This document shows, one piece after another, positions 41,888 to 50,152 of a stretch of 64,000 nt of DNA. This DNA comes from RGIG2206 sp045648425 (GTDB lineage Bacteria > Bacillota > Clostridia > Oscillospirales > Acutalibacteraceae), in the NCBI GenBank assembly GCA_045648425.1, contig JAZRNV010000089.1, positions 22,721 through 86,720 of the forward strand, read 5' to 3'. Under the pieces are notes generated by a model. The model was not told where the DNA came from. It made no database searches and saw nothing but the letters and a program-made list of their open reading frames with translations. The first letter of the stretch is position 1, and the number at the start of each line of letters is the position of its first letter. The position numbers and the translations under genes were made by a program.

Positions 41888-42787
41888 TTAATCTTGACTC
41901 CAGCGAGACAATACCTTGTTGACCAACCACCAGTAGATAAGCATCATTGCAAACAGAACGATTGATACTGCACTTGCGTAGCCCATTTCAAAACGTACAA
42001 AAGCGTAGTCGTCCATATGCAAAACAATGGTGTGGGTTGAGTAGTCGGTTGAGGGGTTGCCGGTCAAAGCTGCGTTAACAGCACCGCAAGCGAAAGAGCT
42101 TGAAATGGTGAACACCGCACCCAAAAGCAACTGGGGCTTCATCTGGGGAAGGGTTACATAGAAAAGCTCTTGCCAACGGTTTCTGATACCGTCAATGGCA
42201 CCCGCCTCGGCAAGCTCGGTATTAAGACCTTGCAAGCCGGCTATAAAGGTAAGGAAGCTGGTACCTGCACTCATCCACAAAATAACCACGATAACAATGG
42301 TCATTGTGTAGTTGGTGTCGGTCAAAAATTGTATCGGACTGTCTATAAATCCGTTATCGATAAGCACTGAGTTAACCAAGCCGTAGGAGTCACCGCTGAA
42401 TATGTACTGCCAAATGAAGTAAACGTTACCGGCAAGGGTAGGTGCGTAAAAGCAAAGGGTAAGGAATGAACGCAATCCCCTGCCAAGCTCGTTGATACAC
42501 CAAGCAAATACGAAGCTGAGCAAATAACCGACAGGGCCGGTAATAACTGCAATTATCAATGTGTTCTTGAGTGATGTCATAAATACGTCATCATCAAGGA
42601 AAAGGCGAACGTAGTTTTCAAACCAGTTGATTTTAGGCATATTAAGCATATCAAAGCTGGTAAAGCTGAGCAAAATAGCCGCAACAACGGGGATGAACAT
42701 AAAGGTTACGAAGAGAATAAGCCAGGGAGCCATCATTTGATAGCTAACGAAGGAGGACTGGCCTAATCTTACTTTTTTCTTTCTCAT
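41888..42787 (-). CDS. carbohydrate ABC permease, MalF type (first pair)
   Basis: Encodes 299 residues with six membrane helices. The EAA loop is ELAEAGAIDGIRNRWQELF. Its ATG overlaps the stop of the 991-residue binding-protein gene (ATGA), and its RBS lies in the end of that gene. The coupling makes that protein the likely main binding protein of this permease pair. Confidence 0.92.
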   Translation of the reverse strand: MRKKKVRLGQSSFVSYQMMAPWLILFVTFMFIPVVAAILLSFTSFDMLNMPKINWFENYVRLFLDDDVFMTSLKNTLIIAVITGPVGYLLSFVFAWCINELGRGLRSFLTLCFYAPTLAGNVYFIWQYIFSGDSYGLVNSVLIDNGFIDSPIQFLTDTNYTMTIVIVVILWMSAGTSFLTFIAGLQGLNTELAEAGAIDGIRNRWQELFYVTLPQMKPQLLLGAVFTISSSFACGAVNAALTGNPSTDYSTHTIVLHMDDYAFVRFEMGYASAVSIVLFAMMLIYWWLVNKVLSRWSQD

Positions 42788-45759
42788 TTATGACCCTCCT
42801 TCTTGGCTTGCTTTTGAATTTCTTCTACATTGTATTCTACACGCTTACGCTGAATCTCTTTATCCATTTCGGTGCTGTAACGAAGCATTGCCTCACGGGG
42901 ATTCTCATTCTTGTAAACAACAGCGCGGTATGCGTTGTTAATCATACGTGTAATATAGTAGTCACCGGGAATCTTTGCATAGTCGGTTACATCTTCCCAA
43001 GCGCTTTGAATAACCTTTTGCTCTTCTGTTGACCATGAAAGGCGAGCAAATGCCTTTTGGTTAGCAGTAGTGTAGCGACCACCGATACCCAAACGAGCTT
43101 CGATCTTGTTGCCAAAGACTGCCTGAGCATCTGCAGATACCCACCAAGCCATAAACTGATAAACCTGCTCTTTGTTGTCGCAGCCCTTGATCATTACACT
43201 TACAAGGCCTTCGCAGGGCTGTGCACGATTGATGGTGCCGTCCTCACCGGGAATGCCGGGGATGGGATGCATCTCCCACAAGCCCTTGATTTCGGGAGCA
43301 CCAACTGCAAGGTTATTATAGAAGGTATAGTTGGTTACAATGATGGGATACTCGCCTGAGCGGAAACGGTTAAGAGCATCGTATGACAAAGGCATACTGT
43401 ATTTGGTGTTAAACTCGGTCCACTGACGGAATGCATCAATGGCTTCAACGGTATTGAAGTTAACTGCAGAATAGTCATCTACGAAATATGTACCGCCACG
43501 CTGGAAGAGCATAGTTGAGAACATATCTGCGGTAGTAGGAATACCAACGTTCATATTCTGACGCTGAATAACGGTTATACAATTGTAAAGGTCTTGCCAG
43601 GTCTGGGGTGCTTCAAGGCCTAAGCTGTCAAGCACGTCGGTACGAACAAACATCATGTTAAAGGTTTGTGTTTCGGGCAAACCGTAGGTTTTACCGTCCT
43701 GATACTTAAGTGCAATGAAGGACGAGTCGAAGAACTGCTCCTTAAGCTTATCGAAGGAGTATTCACCGTATTTTTCACCGGTAAACTGTTCCATATCCTC
43801 CAATGCGCCACGCATTGAATAGTTAACAGGGGTTGCGCTGCCAACCATGATTGCACAGTCAGGGCCGGTGCCTGCAAGGATTGCCTTGGTAAGTGAACCG
43901 CCAACGTCAACCAAGCTAAGGTTTACGGGGATTTTGGTTTCCTTAACAAACTGGTCGTCAATCATAGTCTTTAAGATGTTCATCTGGTCACGGCCGGATG
44001 ACATCCAAACCTCGATAGGTTCACAGACATAACCTTCTGTGTTGTCTTCACTATATACATTGCCGAATGCATTATAGTCGGTTACAAATGATGCAAAGAA
44101 GCTCTTGACTGAGAAAGCAAAAGAAACACCAGGGCCAACGTTGGGCTTGGGAAGCTCTTTCTCGCCGCCAACATAGATGCGGTCAAGAATGATCGACTGC
44201 TCACTCATTGAACGAAGCATATCTGAAATTGAAGAAATGTTTGACTTGTATGCGCCGAGAGCAGAGGTAATCTTAACGGGGTCTTCATCGAACTTGTCAA
44301 GCTGCTTGACCATAATGTCGATAAAGGCAGTAACACCGCCGTCAATATTGCCGTTATACTTTGCTACACCGTCATTGATGTCTACAAGACTGTTGCGAAC
44401 GGCCTTGAAGCGCTTCATAAGGTTGGGGATGGCCTTGTCGATATCATAGTCGCGGTTAGCATCGGGAGAGGTGCCGGTAATCTTGATGATTTCAAGATAG
44501 ATGGCATTCATCTCGGTGATGGTTTCGTTAAGCAACTGAAGGGAGTCGGAAACAGGGCCAAGGGTGTTGGTGAGGGTGATGGTGTTATCGCCCTTCTCCA
44601 AATAAATATAATAAGGAGTACCGTCCTTCTGAGAGGCAGTATAGTTATCCCACTTGGTGTTTGAGTTGAAGGGTACGCAATCAAACTCCTCATAGGGTAT
44701 CTCACCGTTAACAGAAATGCTGCGGTATACCTTAAAGCCGCGAACATAATCTTGACGGTATTTAAATGAAAGGGAGTAAAGACCTGACTTAGGAACGTTT
44801 ACATTCCAGCTGATCCACTGACCGGTTGAATCCCAAAGCTCACCGCCGATAGTGTTAAGGCGAGTCTGTGAGGGATGAGAAGGATAGGTGGAAGCAGATG
44901 AATAGTCAGAAGCCATGGTCAAGCTCTGCTCTGAACGCTCGTATGAGTTTTCAGCTTCAAGAATGATGGGAGCTCCCTTATAGATCTCGTAGCCCTTGTC
45001 CTTATACTGGCTGAGCACTTCCTTGTAAGAGTCATAGCTAACAGGTGCAACAAGCTCAAGCTTGCTAAATGCAATCTGCTCGCGCTGAACTTCAAAACGG
45101 ATGGTATGGGTGCCCTTGGTAAGGCAAACCTCGAGATCATCGTCGGTCATATAGTCATTGTCGTGAAGGATGTAATCCTGCCAGCTCTCAATAACGATGG
45201 CGTCAGGGGCAAGCTCATTACCTATAGCATCTGCCTCATGGCCGTACTCATTGAGCTTATCACCCTTCTCCGGCTTTTTGTCGCGCCATACGCGAGAAAG
45301 AGACACGGTTGTTGCCTCGGTATAGGGAACCACACCGTCAACGTAGAGTCTGAACTCACCGTCGATAGTGCGCTCACCCGGCAGGCAATAACGGGTGTTG
45401 ATTACATAAATCGCATCTTCATCAACAGTAACGGTATATTCTACATACTCGCCCTTGTCGATTACGATGCCTTGCTCACCCTTAATGTCTTTAATCTCTA
45501 CACCCTCACCCTTTGCAGAAGGATTAAGAGCATCGATAATGACACTTTGAGTGGCATCCTTTACCTTTGCAGTCTCTGCTTTAAAATCTTTAAAAGAAAG
45601 ACCGCTGGAACTGAGAGCCGATATCGAGTTGTTGTCGGCATCGGTCATGTCTTCCGTCTGGGTTGAATCTGCTGGTGCTGCCAATGCTGTTAAGGTAGGC
45701 ACTGCAGCCAACAGCATTATCATCGCCAGAAGCAACGCAAACACACGTTTGTTAAACAT
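42784..45759 (-). CDS. giant secreted solute-binding protein with N-terminal carbohydrate-binding-like modules
   Basis: Encodes 991 residues, about twice the usual solute-binding protein. A signal peptide (1-28) ends without a lipobox. Two beta-sandwich, CBM6/35-like modules follow (about 75-255 and 262-425); the second has ILEAENSYERS and the WISWNVNVPKSGLYSLSFKY pattern (in parts: WISWNV, GLYSLSFKY). A helical linker (about 430-590) then leads into a family-1 solute-binding domain (about 600-990) with QTWQDLY and IPTTADMFST. How the protein stays at the cell surface without a lipid anchor is unclear; the modules may hold it on a glycan. It is coupled to the first permease pair. Confidence 0.85.
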   Translation of the reverse strand: MFNKRVFALLLAMIMLLAAVPTLTALAAPADSTQTEDMTDADNNSISALSSSGLSFKDFKAETAKVKDATQSVIIDALNPSAKGEGVEIKDIKGEQGIVIDKGEYVEYTVTVDEDAIYVINTRYCLPGERTIDGEFRLYVDGVVPYTEATTVSLSRVWRDKKPEKGDKLNEYGHEADAIGNELAPDAIVIESWQDYILHDNDYMTDDDLEVCLTKGTHTIRFEVQREQIAFSKLELVAPVSYDSYKEVLSQYKDKGYEIYKGAPIILEAENSYERSEQSLTMASDYSSASTYPSHPSQTRLNTIGGELWDSTGQWISWNVNVPKSGLYSLSFKYRQDYVRGFKVYRSISVNGEIPYEEFDCVPFNSNTKWDNYTASQKDGTPYYIYLEKGDNTITLTNTLGPVSDSLQLLNETITEMNAIYLEIIKITGTSPDANRDYDIDKAIPNLMKRFKAVRNSLVDINDGVAKYNGNIDGGVTAFIDIMVKQLDKFDEDPVKITSALGAYKSNISSISDMLRSMSEQSIILDRIYVGGEKELPKPNVGPGVSFAFSVKSFFASFVTDYNAFGNVYSEDNTEGYVCEPIEVWMSSGRDQMNILKTMIDDQFVKETKIPVNLSLVDVGGSLTKAILAGTGPDCAIMVGSATPVNYSMRGALEDMEQFTGEKYGEYSFDKLKEQFFDSSFIALKYQDGKTYGLPETQTFNMMFVRTDVLDSLGLEAPQTWQDLYNCITVIQRQNMNVGIPTTADMFSTMLFQRGGTYFVDDYSAVNFNTVEAIDAFRQWTEFNTKYSMPLSYDALNRFRSGEYPIIVTNYTFYNNLAVGAPEIKGLWEMHPIPGIPGEDGTINRAQPCEGLVSVMIKGCDNKEQVYQFMAWWVSADAQAVFGNKIEARLGIGGRYTTANQKAFARLSWSTEEQKVIQSAWEDVTDYAKIPGDYYITRMINNAYRAVVYKNENPREAMLRYSTEMDKEIQRKRVEYNVEEIQKQAKKEGHK

Positions 45760-45787
45760 TCGGCATTTTCCCTTCGTTTGAATTTTT

Positions 45788-45881
45788 GGCGGTAGGCGCC
45801 GCCTTTATGTCGGAGAGGCGAGCCCATCCAAACGCAGAAAGCTCCGAGGCCGGAGGGCTCCGGCGGTTTCTGCCTTTGGAT
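45788..45881 (-). promoter_or_regulatory. GC-rich multi-hairpin leader before the giant binding-protein gene
   Basis: In the 5' leader, ATCCAAA (45826-45832) pairs with TTTGGAT (45875-45881), then GCAGAAA with TTTCTGC, around an inner GCCGGAG/CTCCGGC hairpin. A second hairpin GGCGG/CCGCC lies at 45788-45803. GC content is far above the surroundings. The element ends in a GAAGGG ribosome-like site rather distant from the start at 45759. It could be a structured RNA or a dispersed repeat inserted into the leader. An AT-rich TATAAT-like box lies just upstream, near 45893-45905. Confidence 0.55.
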
Positions 45882-45937
45882 GATTTTTCTTACTATTATA
45901 TATATAGCAAGTCGCGCATCCGTTTTAAACACATTCA

Positions 45938-45963
45938 TCCACGGGGATAAAAATCCCCGTGGA
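45938..45963 (-). terminator. hairpin after the first solute-binding gene
   Basis: A perfect 11-bp stem (45938-45948 with 45953-45963, TCCACGGGGAT) with an AAAA loop lies 24 nt after the stop codon of the lipoprotein gene. No T-run follows on the minus strand, so it probably protects the upstream mRNA or slows transcription rather than ending it. Confidence 0.55.
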
Positions 45964-45986
45964 TTATGTATTTCTAACTAATTCTA

Positions 45987-47384
45987 TTAATTAGTAGCTG
46001 AATCGTTCTCAAGCATTACCTGGTTTGCGAACAATGAATAATATGTTTCAATATGTTCGGTAACAGAAGTGTTTGTTTTCTTAAGATTTGTCCAGAAATC
46101 CCACTGTGAGTGCCACAAAGTACCTACACCCTGGTAAACCGGAACAACCATCTGACGTGCACAGTCATCAATCATAAGTAATTGATCTTCGGTAAACTTA
46201 CCCTTATAACCGGCAAACTTGTCGGTGGGGTTAGGAGTCTTTTGTGAGAATGCCTTGTATGCAATCAAATAGTTGATACAACCCTGAGCATTTTTGCTGG
46301 AAGAAGTAACAGTCCAAGAATAGCTCTTACCTGAACGAATGTTTTCTTTGTTGGTACGCTCATCAAGGGGGAAGGGTACCATTGACCATTTGAAGGTAAT
46401 CTTATCTTGATCGTTCTGGCCAAATACATAGTCGTAAAGGTTCTGAGGCATATATGCAAGCATACCGATCTTGCCTCTTGCCCAGGTGCCCTGGTCAGTT
46501 GCATTGCTTGCGCCCTTGAGCTTGCCGTGGATGGTGTGAACATTTTCAAAGCCCTGCATTGCTTCGGTAGACTTCATGGTTACTTCAAGCTTACCGTCAT
46601 CCTTAAGGGTGATAATGCGGCCGCCTGCTGCGGTAACGATGAAGTTTGCATCCCAGCCGGCATAGCCGAAGATGTCGTTTACATCATCGCCATCGCTGTC
46701 GCGGGTAATTTCTTGAACACACTTTTCAAAGTTAACCCAGTTCCAGGTACCTTCTGCATAATACTCAGAAGGTGACTTAACCTGATACTGATCGAACAAA
46801 TCTTCGTTAACAAAGATCATATCGGCTTCTGCCATGTTCTTTGCGAAGGTGTACAACTCGCCCTTATAGGTGTAAGTGTCGGCAACCTGGTCAAGGCCGT
46901 CAACGAGAAGGGGATGGTCAAAACCGACAACGCCGTCCTTCTTCATCTCGTTAACAGAGAAAATCATACCTCTGTTAGCGAGCTTGGGCCAGTTCTTTTC
47001 AAAGGCATAGATAAGGTCGGGAGCGTCGCCGCTGGCGAACTCAACAACATACTTATCTTCCCAATTTTCCCAGGGGATGTCTACTCTTTCGATGGTACCG
47101 TTGTAAACCTCTTCGTAGTACTGGTAGAACTCCTTCCACCATTTACCTGATTCGCTTTTTGCATTTGCATCACCGGCAAGATGGCAACTGTAAACTCTGA
47201 TAGTACCGGAGTTGCTCAGAGCTGCAAGCACCTCTTCGCTAACGTTGCCTACACCACCGGGGATTTCATCGCTGTACTTGCCACCGTTTTCGGTTGCAGT
47301 CTCACCGGTATTACAGCCAACAGCCATCATACCGAGAGCACAAACCAAAACGAAAACGAGTACTAAGCTAAATACTTTTTTCAT
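45987..47384 (-). CDS. extracellular solute-binding lipoprotein 1
   Basis: Encodes 465 residues with a lipoprotein signal (lipobox AVGC at about residue 24) and a family-1 solute-binding fold. Shared landmarks are GGVGNVSEEVLAALS after the signal, PWENWEDKYVVEF, a calcium-loop-like DSDGDDVND and FGYAGWDANF. It is extremely similar to the next lipoprotein (47415), with long identical stretches in both protein and DNA, so the pair duplicated recently. It captures oligosaccharides for the ABC permeases. It is the last of four tandem lipoproteins in transcription order. RBS AAGGAGG. Confidence 0.92.
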   Translation of the reverse strand: MKKVFSLVLVFVLVCALGMMAVGCNTGETATENGGKYSDEIPGGVGNVSEEVLAALSNSGTIRVYSCHLAGDANAKSESGKWWKEFYQYYEEVYNGTIERVDIPWENWEDKYVVEFASGDAPDLIYAFEKNWPKLANRGMIFSVNEMKKDGVVGFDHPLLVDGLDQVADTYTYKGELYTFAKNMAEADMIFVNEDLFDQYQVKSPSEYYAEGTWNWVNFEKCVQEITRDSDGDDVNDIFGYAGWDANFIVTAAGGRIITLKDDGKLEVTMKSTEAMQGFENVHTIHGKLKGASNATDQGTWARGKIGMLAYMPQNLYDYVFGQNDQDKITFKWSMVPFPLDERTNKENIRSGKSYSWTVTSSSKNAQGCINYLIAYKAFSQKTPNPTDKFAGYKGKFTEDQLLMIDDCARQMVVPVYQGVGTLWHSQWDFWTNLKKTNTSVTEHIETYYSLFANQVMLENDSATN

Positions 47385-47414
47385 TCTGAAAACCTCCTTG
47401 TGTTTTTTCTATGA

Positions 47415-48803
47415 TTAATTGGTAGCAGCATCATTCTCAAGAATGACCTGGTTCTCAAACATAGACCTATATGTTTCAACATGCTCTTTTACGGTGGTGT
47501 TTGACTTTTTAAGATTAGTCCAGAAATCCCACTGTTCGTGCCACAAAGTACCTACACCCTGATAAATGGGCATTACAGCATTGCGTGAGCAGTCTTCAAT
47601 CATCAGAAGTTGCTCATCGGTAAAGCGACCCTTATAGCCGGCAAATCTATTGCTGGGCTCGGGGATGTTTTTGTTGTAAGCTTTATAAGCAATCAAGTAG
47701 TTGATGCAGCCCTGAATGTTTTCGCTGGAAGAAGATACAACCCAGCCACGGCTCTTACCGGAGCGGATGCCTTCCTTATTGGTTCTGTCATCGAGGGGGA
47801 AGGGAATCATAGACCATTTAAAGGTGTATTTGTCTTCGCCGCCCATACCAAACAATTGGTTGTACTCGTTTTGAGGCATCCAAGCAATCATACCTATGGT
47901 GCCTTTGCCAAAGTTGTTGGCGTTGCCGCCGATCTTATATTTGCCGTAAACGTTATGTACATTTTCGAAGCCCTGCATTGCTTCAACACTGTCCATAGTA
48001 ACTTCAAGTTCACCGTTGTCTTTAAGAGTGATGATGTGGCCGCCTGCTGCGTTAACTATGAAATTAGCATCCCAGCCGTAGTAGCCGTAAACGTCATTTA
48101 CATCGTCACCGTTGGTGTCACGGGTAAGCTCAATGCAGCACTTTTCAAAGTTAACCCAGTTCCAGGTGCCCTCTGCATAATACTCGGAGGGAGACTTAAC
48201 CTGATACTGATCGAACAGATCTTCGTTAACAAAGATCATATCGGCTTCTGCCATATTCTTTGCAAAAGTGTAGCACTCGCCCTTGTAGGTGTAAATGTAG
48301 TCTACCTGGTCAAGGCCTTCAACAAGATAAGGGTGGTCAAAACCTACAACGCCCTTTTTCTTCATCTCGTTAACAGAGAAAATCATACCTCTGTTTGCAA
48401 GCTTGGGCCAGTTCTTTTCAAAGGCATAGACAAGGTCGGGAGCATCGCCGCTGGCAAAGTCAACAATATATTTATCTTCCCAATTTTCCCAAGGAAGATC
48501 TACTCTGTCAATTTCGCCATTGTAAACCTCGCGGTAATACTCATAAAACTCTTTCCACCATTCACCGCTTTCATCCTTTGCTGCGGCATCACCGGCAAGG
48601 TGGCAGCTGTAAACTCTGATTTTACCTGAGTCGCTCAGAGCTGCAAGCACCTCCTCGCTAACGTTGCCAACGCCGCCGGGGATAGCATCGCTATATTTGC
48701 CGCCTTCATCGGTTGCGGCGCCGCCGTTGTTGCATCCGGTTGCCATTACGCCCAATGCGCAAACTAACATGACAACCAAAAGCAAGCTAAATAGTTTTTT
48801 CAT
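47415..48803 (-). CDS. extracellular solute-binding lipoprotein 2
   Basis: Encodes 462 residues with lipobox MATGC and the same fold and landmarks as lipoprotein 1. The main differences are in the calcium-like loop (DTNGDDVND), the segment after AMQGFENVH and the C-terminal third. The ATG at 48803 has AAGGAGG upstream. The pair gives two closely related binding proteins, possibly tuned to different side chains or chain lengths of one glycan. It starts 48 nt after lipoprotein 3 ends. Confidence 0.92.
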   Translation of the reverse strand: MKKLFSLLLVVMLVCALGVMATGCNNGGAATDEGGKYSDAIPGGVGNVSEEVLAALSDSGKIRVYSCHLAGDAAAKDESGEWWKEFYEYYREVYNGEIDRVDLPWENWEDKYIVDFASGDAPDLVYAFEKNWPKLANRGMIFSVNEMKKKGVVGFDHPYLVEGLDQVDYIYTYKGECYTFAKNMAEADMIFVNEDLFDQYQVKSPSEYYAEGTWNWVNFEKCCIELTRDTNGDDVNDVYGYYGWDANFIVNAAGGHIITLKDNGELEVTMDSVEAMQGFENVHNVYGKYKIGGNANNFGKGTIGMIAWMPQNEYNQLFGMGGEDKYTFKWSMIPFPLDDRTNKEGIRSGKSRGWVVSSSSENIQGCINYLIAYKAYNKNIPEPSNRFAGYKGRFTDEQLLMIEDCSRNAVMPIYQGVGTLWHEQWDFWTNLKKSNTTVKEHVETYRSMFENQVILENDAATN

Positions 48804-48851
48804 AATGAAACCTCCTTGTGTATTTAAATATGCTAAACGTGAAACCACGAT

Positions 48852-50150
48852 TTAACTTTTAAGCTGTTTTTCTGTGTTTGATTTTACGTCAGACATTATA
48901 TCTTTAAAGGGAACGCTTGAATTTTTCAAAGCCCCCCATACCTCCCACTGATATGTACCGAGGGAGCCCACACCGTTGTAGATTGGAATGCTTATATCCT
49001 GAACGCAGTCGGAAATCATCTGAAGCTGATCGACAGAAAATACGTTGCTGTAATTCATAAGGTTAGCAGATGGACCGGTTACCTCATATGCGTTAAGAGC
49101 CACCACGTAGCTTACACAGCCCTGCAGGTTAACCGTTGAACGAGGTATTGCCCAACCGTAGCATTTGCCGGGGCGCGTAGTGCTGTTAACATCATCCAAG
49201 GGGAAAGGAACCACCGACCACTCAAAATCCAATCGGTCACTTGTAAGATTGTAAATTTCGTTTTGGGGTGTACAGCCAACCATTGCGACCTTGCCTTTAA
49301 GCCAGCTTGAATATTTATCGGTAACGCAGCCGGATAAATAAAGCTCGCGGTAGTTTTTAAAGCCCTTTTCGGTTTTTGAATCGCTTATGTAAGAAACAAA
49401 CTTGCCCGAGCTGTCAGCATCTATCCATCTGCCCCCTGCCGACACTATAAAGCAGTTGGGGTCCCATCCGTAATAGCCAAAGATGTCGTTTTTTCCGTCA
49501 CCGTCGGAGTCTTCATAAACAGATTTGACACATTTTTCAAAAGCTTTGTAATCCCACCGCCCCTCTTTGTAATATTCAGAGGGAGATTTAACACCGAAGC
49601 TTTTAAACAGATTTTCATTAACGAATATCATATCTGCCTCAGCGTAAGCACAGGCGAAGGAGTAGCTTTTATCTCCAAGGGTGTATAGGTTGGATGCCAG
49701 CTCTTGCTTGAGAAAAAGAGAGGGATGATTTATACCCTCTATTCCCTTTTGGGACAATTCCTCAACCGAAACCAGCAGATCGCGATTTATAAGCTCAACG
49801 TAGTTTTTTTCAAAAAGGTTTATGAGGTCGGGAGCCGTGCCTGAGGCCAAATCGGTATTGAACCGCTCTTCCCAGCCCTCCCACTCGACATTTACTGACG
49901 ACACCGTGCCGCCGTAGTTTTTGAGGTAGTAATCTAAAAAATCGTTATACCAATCTTCGTCATAAGTCGGCATTCCCACCGTGCCGCCGTCAAAGCGGTA
50001 CACGGTGATGTTGCCTGCATCGTACAGGTTGCTGAGCTGTGATTGATCATCCGTTTCACGGACCGATTCACCACAGCCGGCAAGCACCGACAAAGCGGCT
50101 GTCAGCAACAAACATACGGTTGCTTTAATCAGCACTGTGGCAGTCTTCAT
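48852..50150 (-). CDS. extracellular solute-binding lipoprotein 3 (divergent)
   Basis: Encodes 432 residues with lipobox LAGC and the family landmarks EWEGWEERFNTD, EDSDGDGKND and FGYYGWDPN. It is more distant from lipoproteins 1 and 2 and lacks the SEEVLAALS block. The ATG at 50150 begins the signal peptide but has no strong RBS; a GTG at 50183 is an alternative start. It lies 2 nt after the stop of lipoprotein 4, so translation is probably coupled. Confidence 0.9.
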   Translation of the reverse strand: MKTATVLIKATVCLLLTAALSVLAGCGESVRETDDQSQLSNLYDAGNITVYRFDGGTVGMPTYDEDWYNDFLDYYLKNYGGTVSSVNVEWEGWEERFNTDLASGTAPDLINLFEKNYVELINRDLLVSVEELSQKGIEGINHPSLFLKQELASNLYTLGDKSYSFACAYAEADMIFVNENLFKSFGVKSPSEYYKEGRWDYKAFEKCVKSVYEDSDGDGKNDIFGYYGWDPNCFIVSAGGRWIDADSSGKFVSYISDSKTEKGFKNYRELYLSGCVTDKYSSWLKGKVAMVGCTPQNEIYNLTSDRLDFEWSVVPFPLDDVNSTTRPGKCYGWAIPRSTVNLQGCVSYVVALNAYEVTGPSANLMNYSNVFSVDQLQMISDCVQDISIPIYNGVGSLGTYQWEVWGALKNSSVPFKDIMSDVKSNTEKQLKS

Positions 50151-50152
50151 TA

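Noticed and set aside
45720..45938. Minus-strand open frame of 72 codons spanning the GC-rich leader
   Set aside because: It crosses the hairpins and overlaps the next gene's start out of frame; it has no RBS and looks like a by-product of the repeat-like element.
47610..48629. Long plus-strand open frame (339 codons) opposite solute-binding gene 2
   Set aside because: It is the complement of a well-supported lipoprotein gene; no RBS and no recognisable family.
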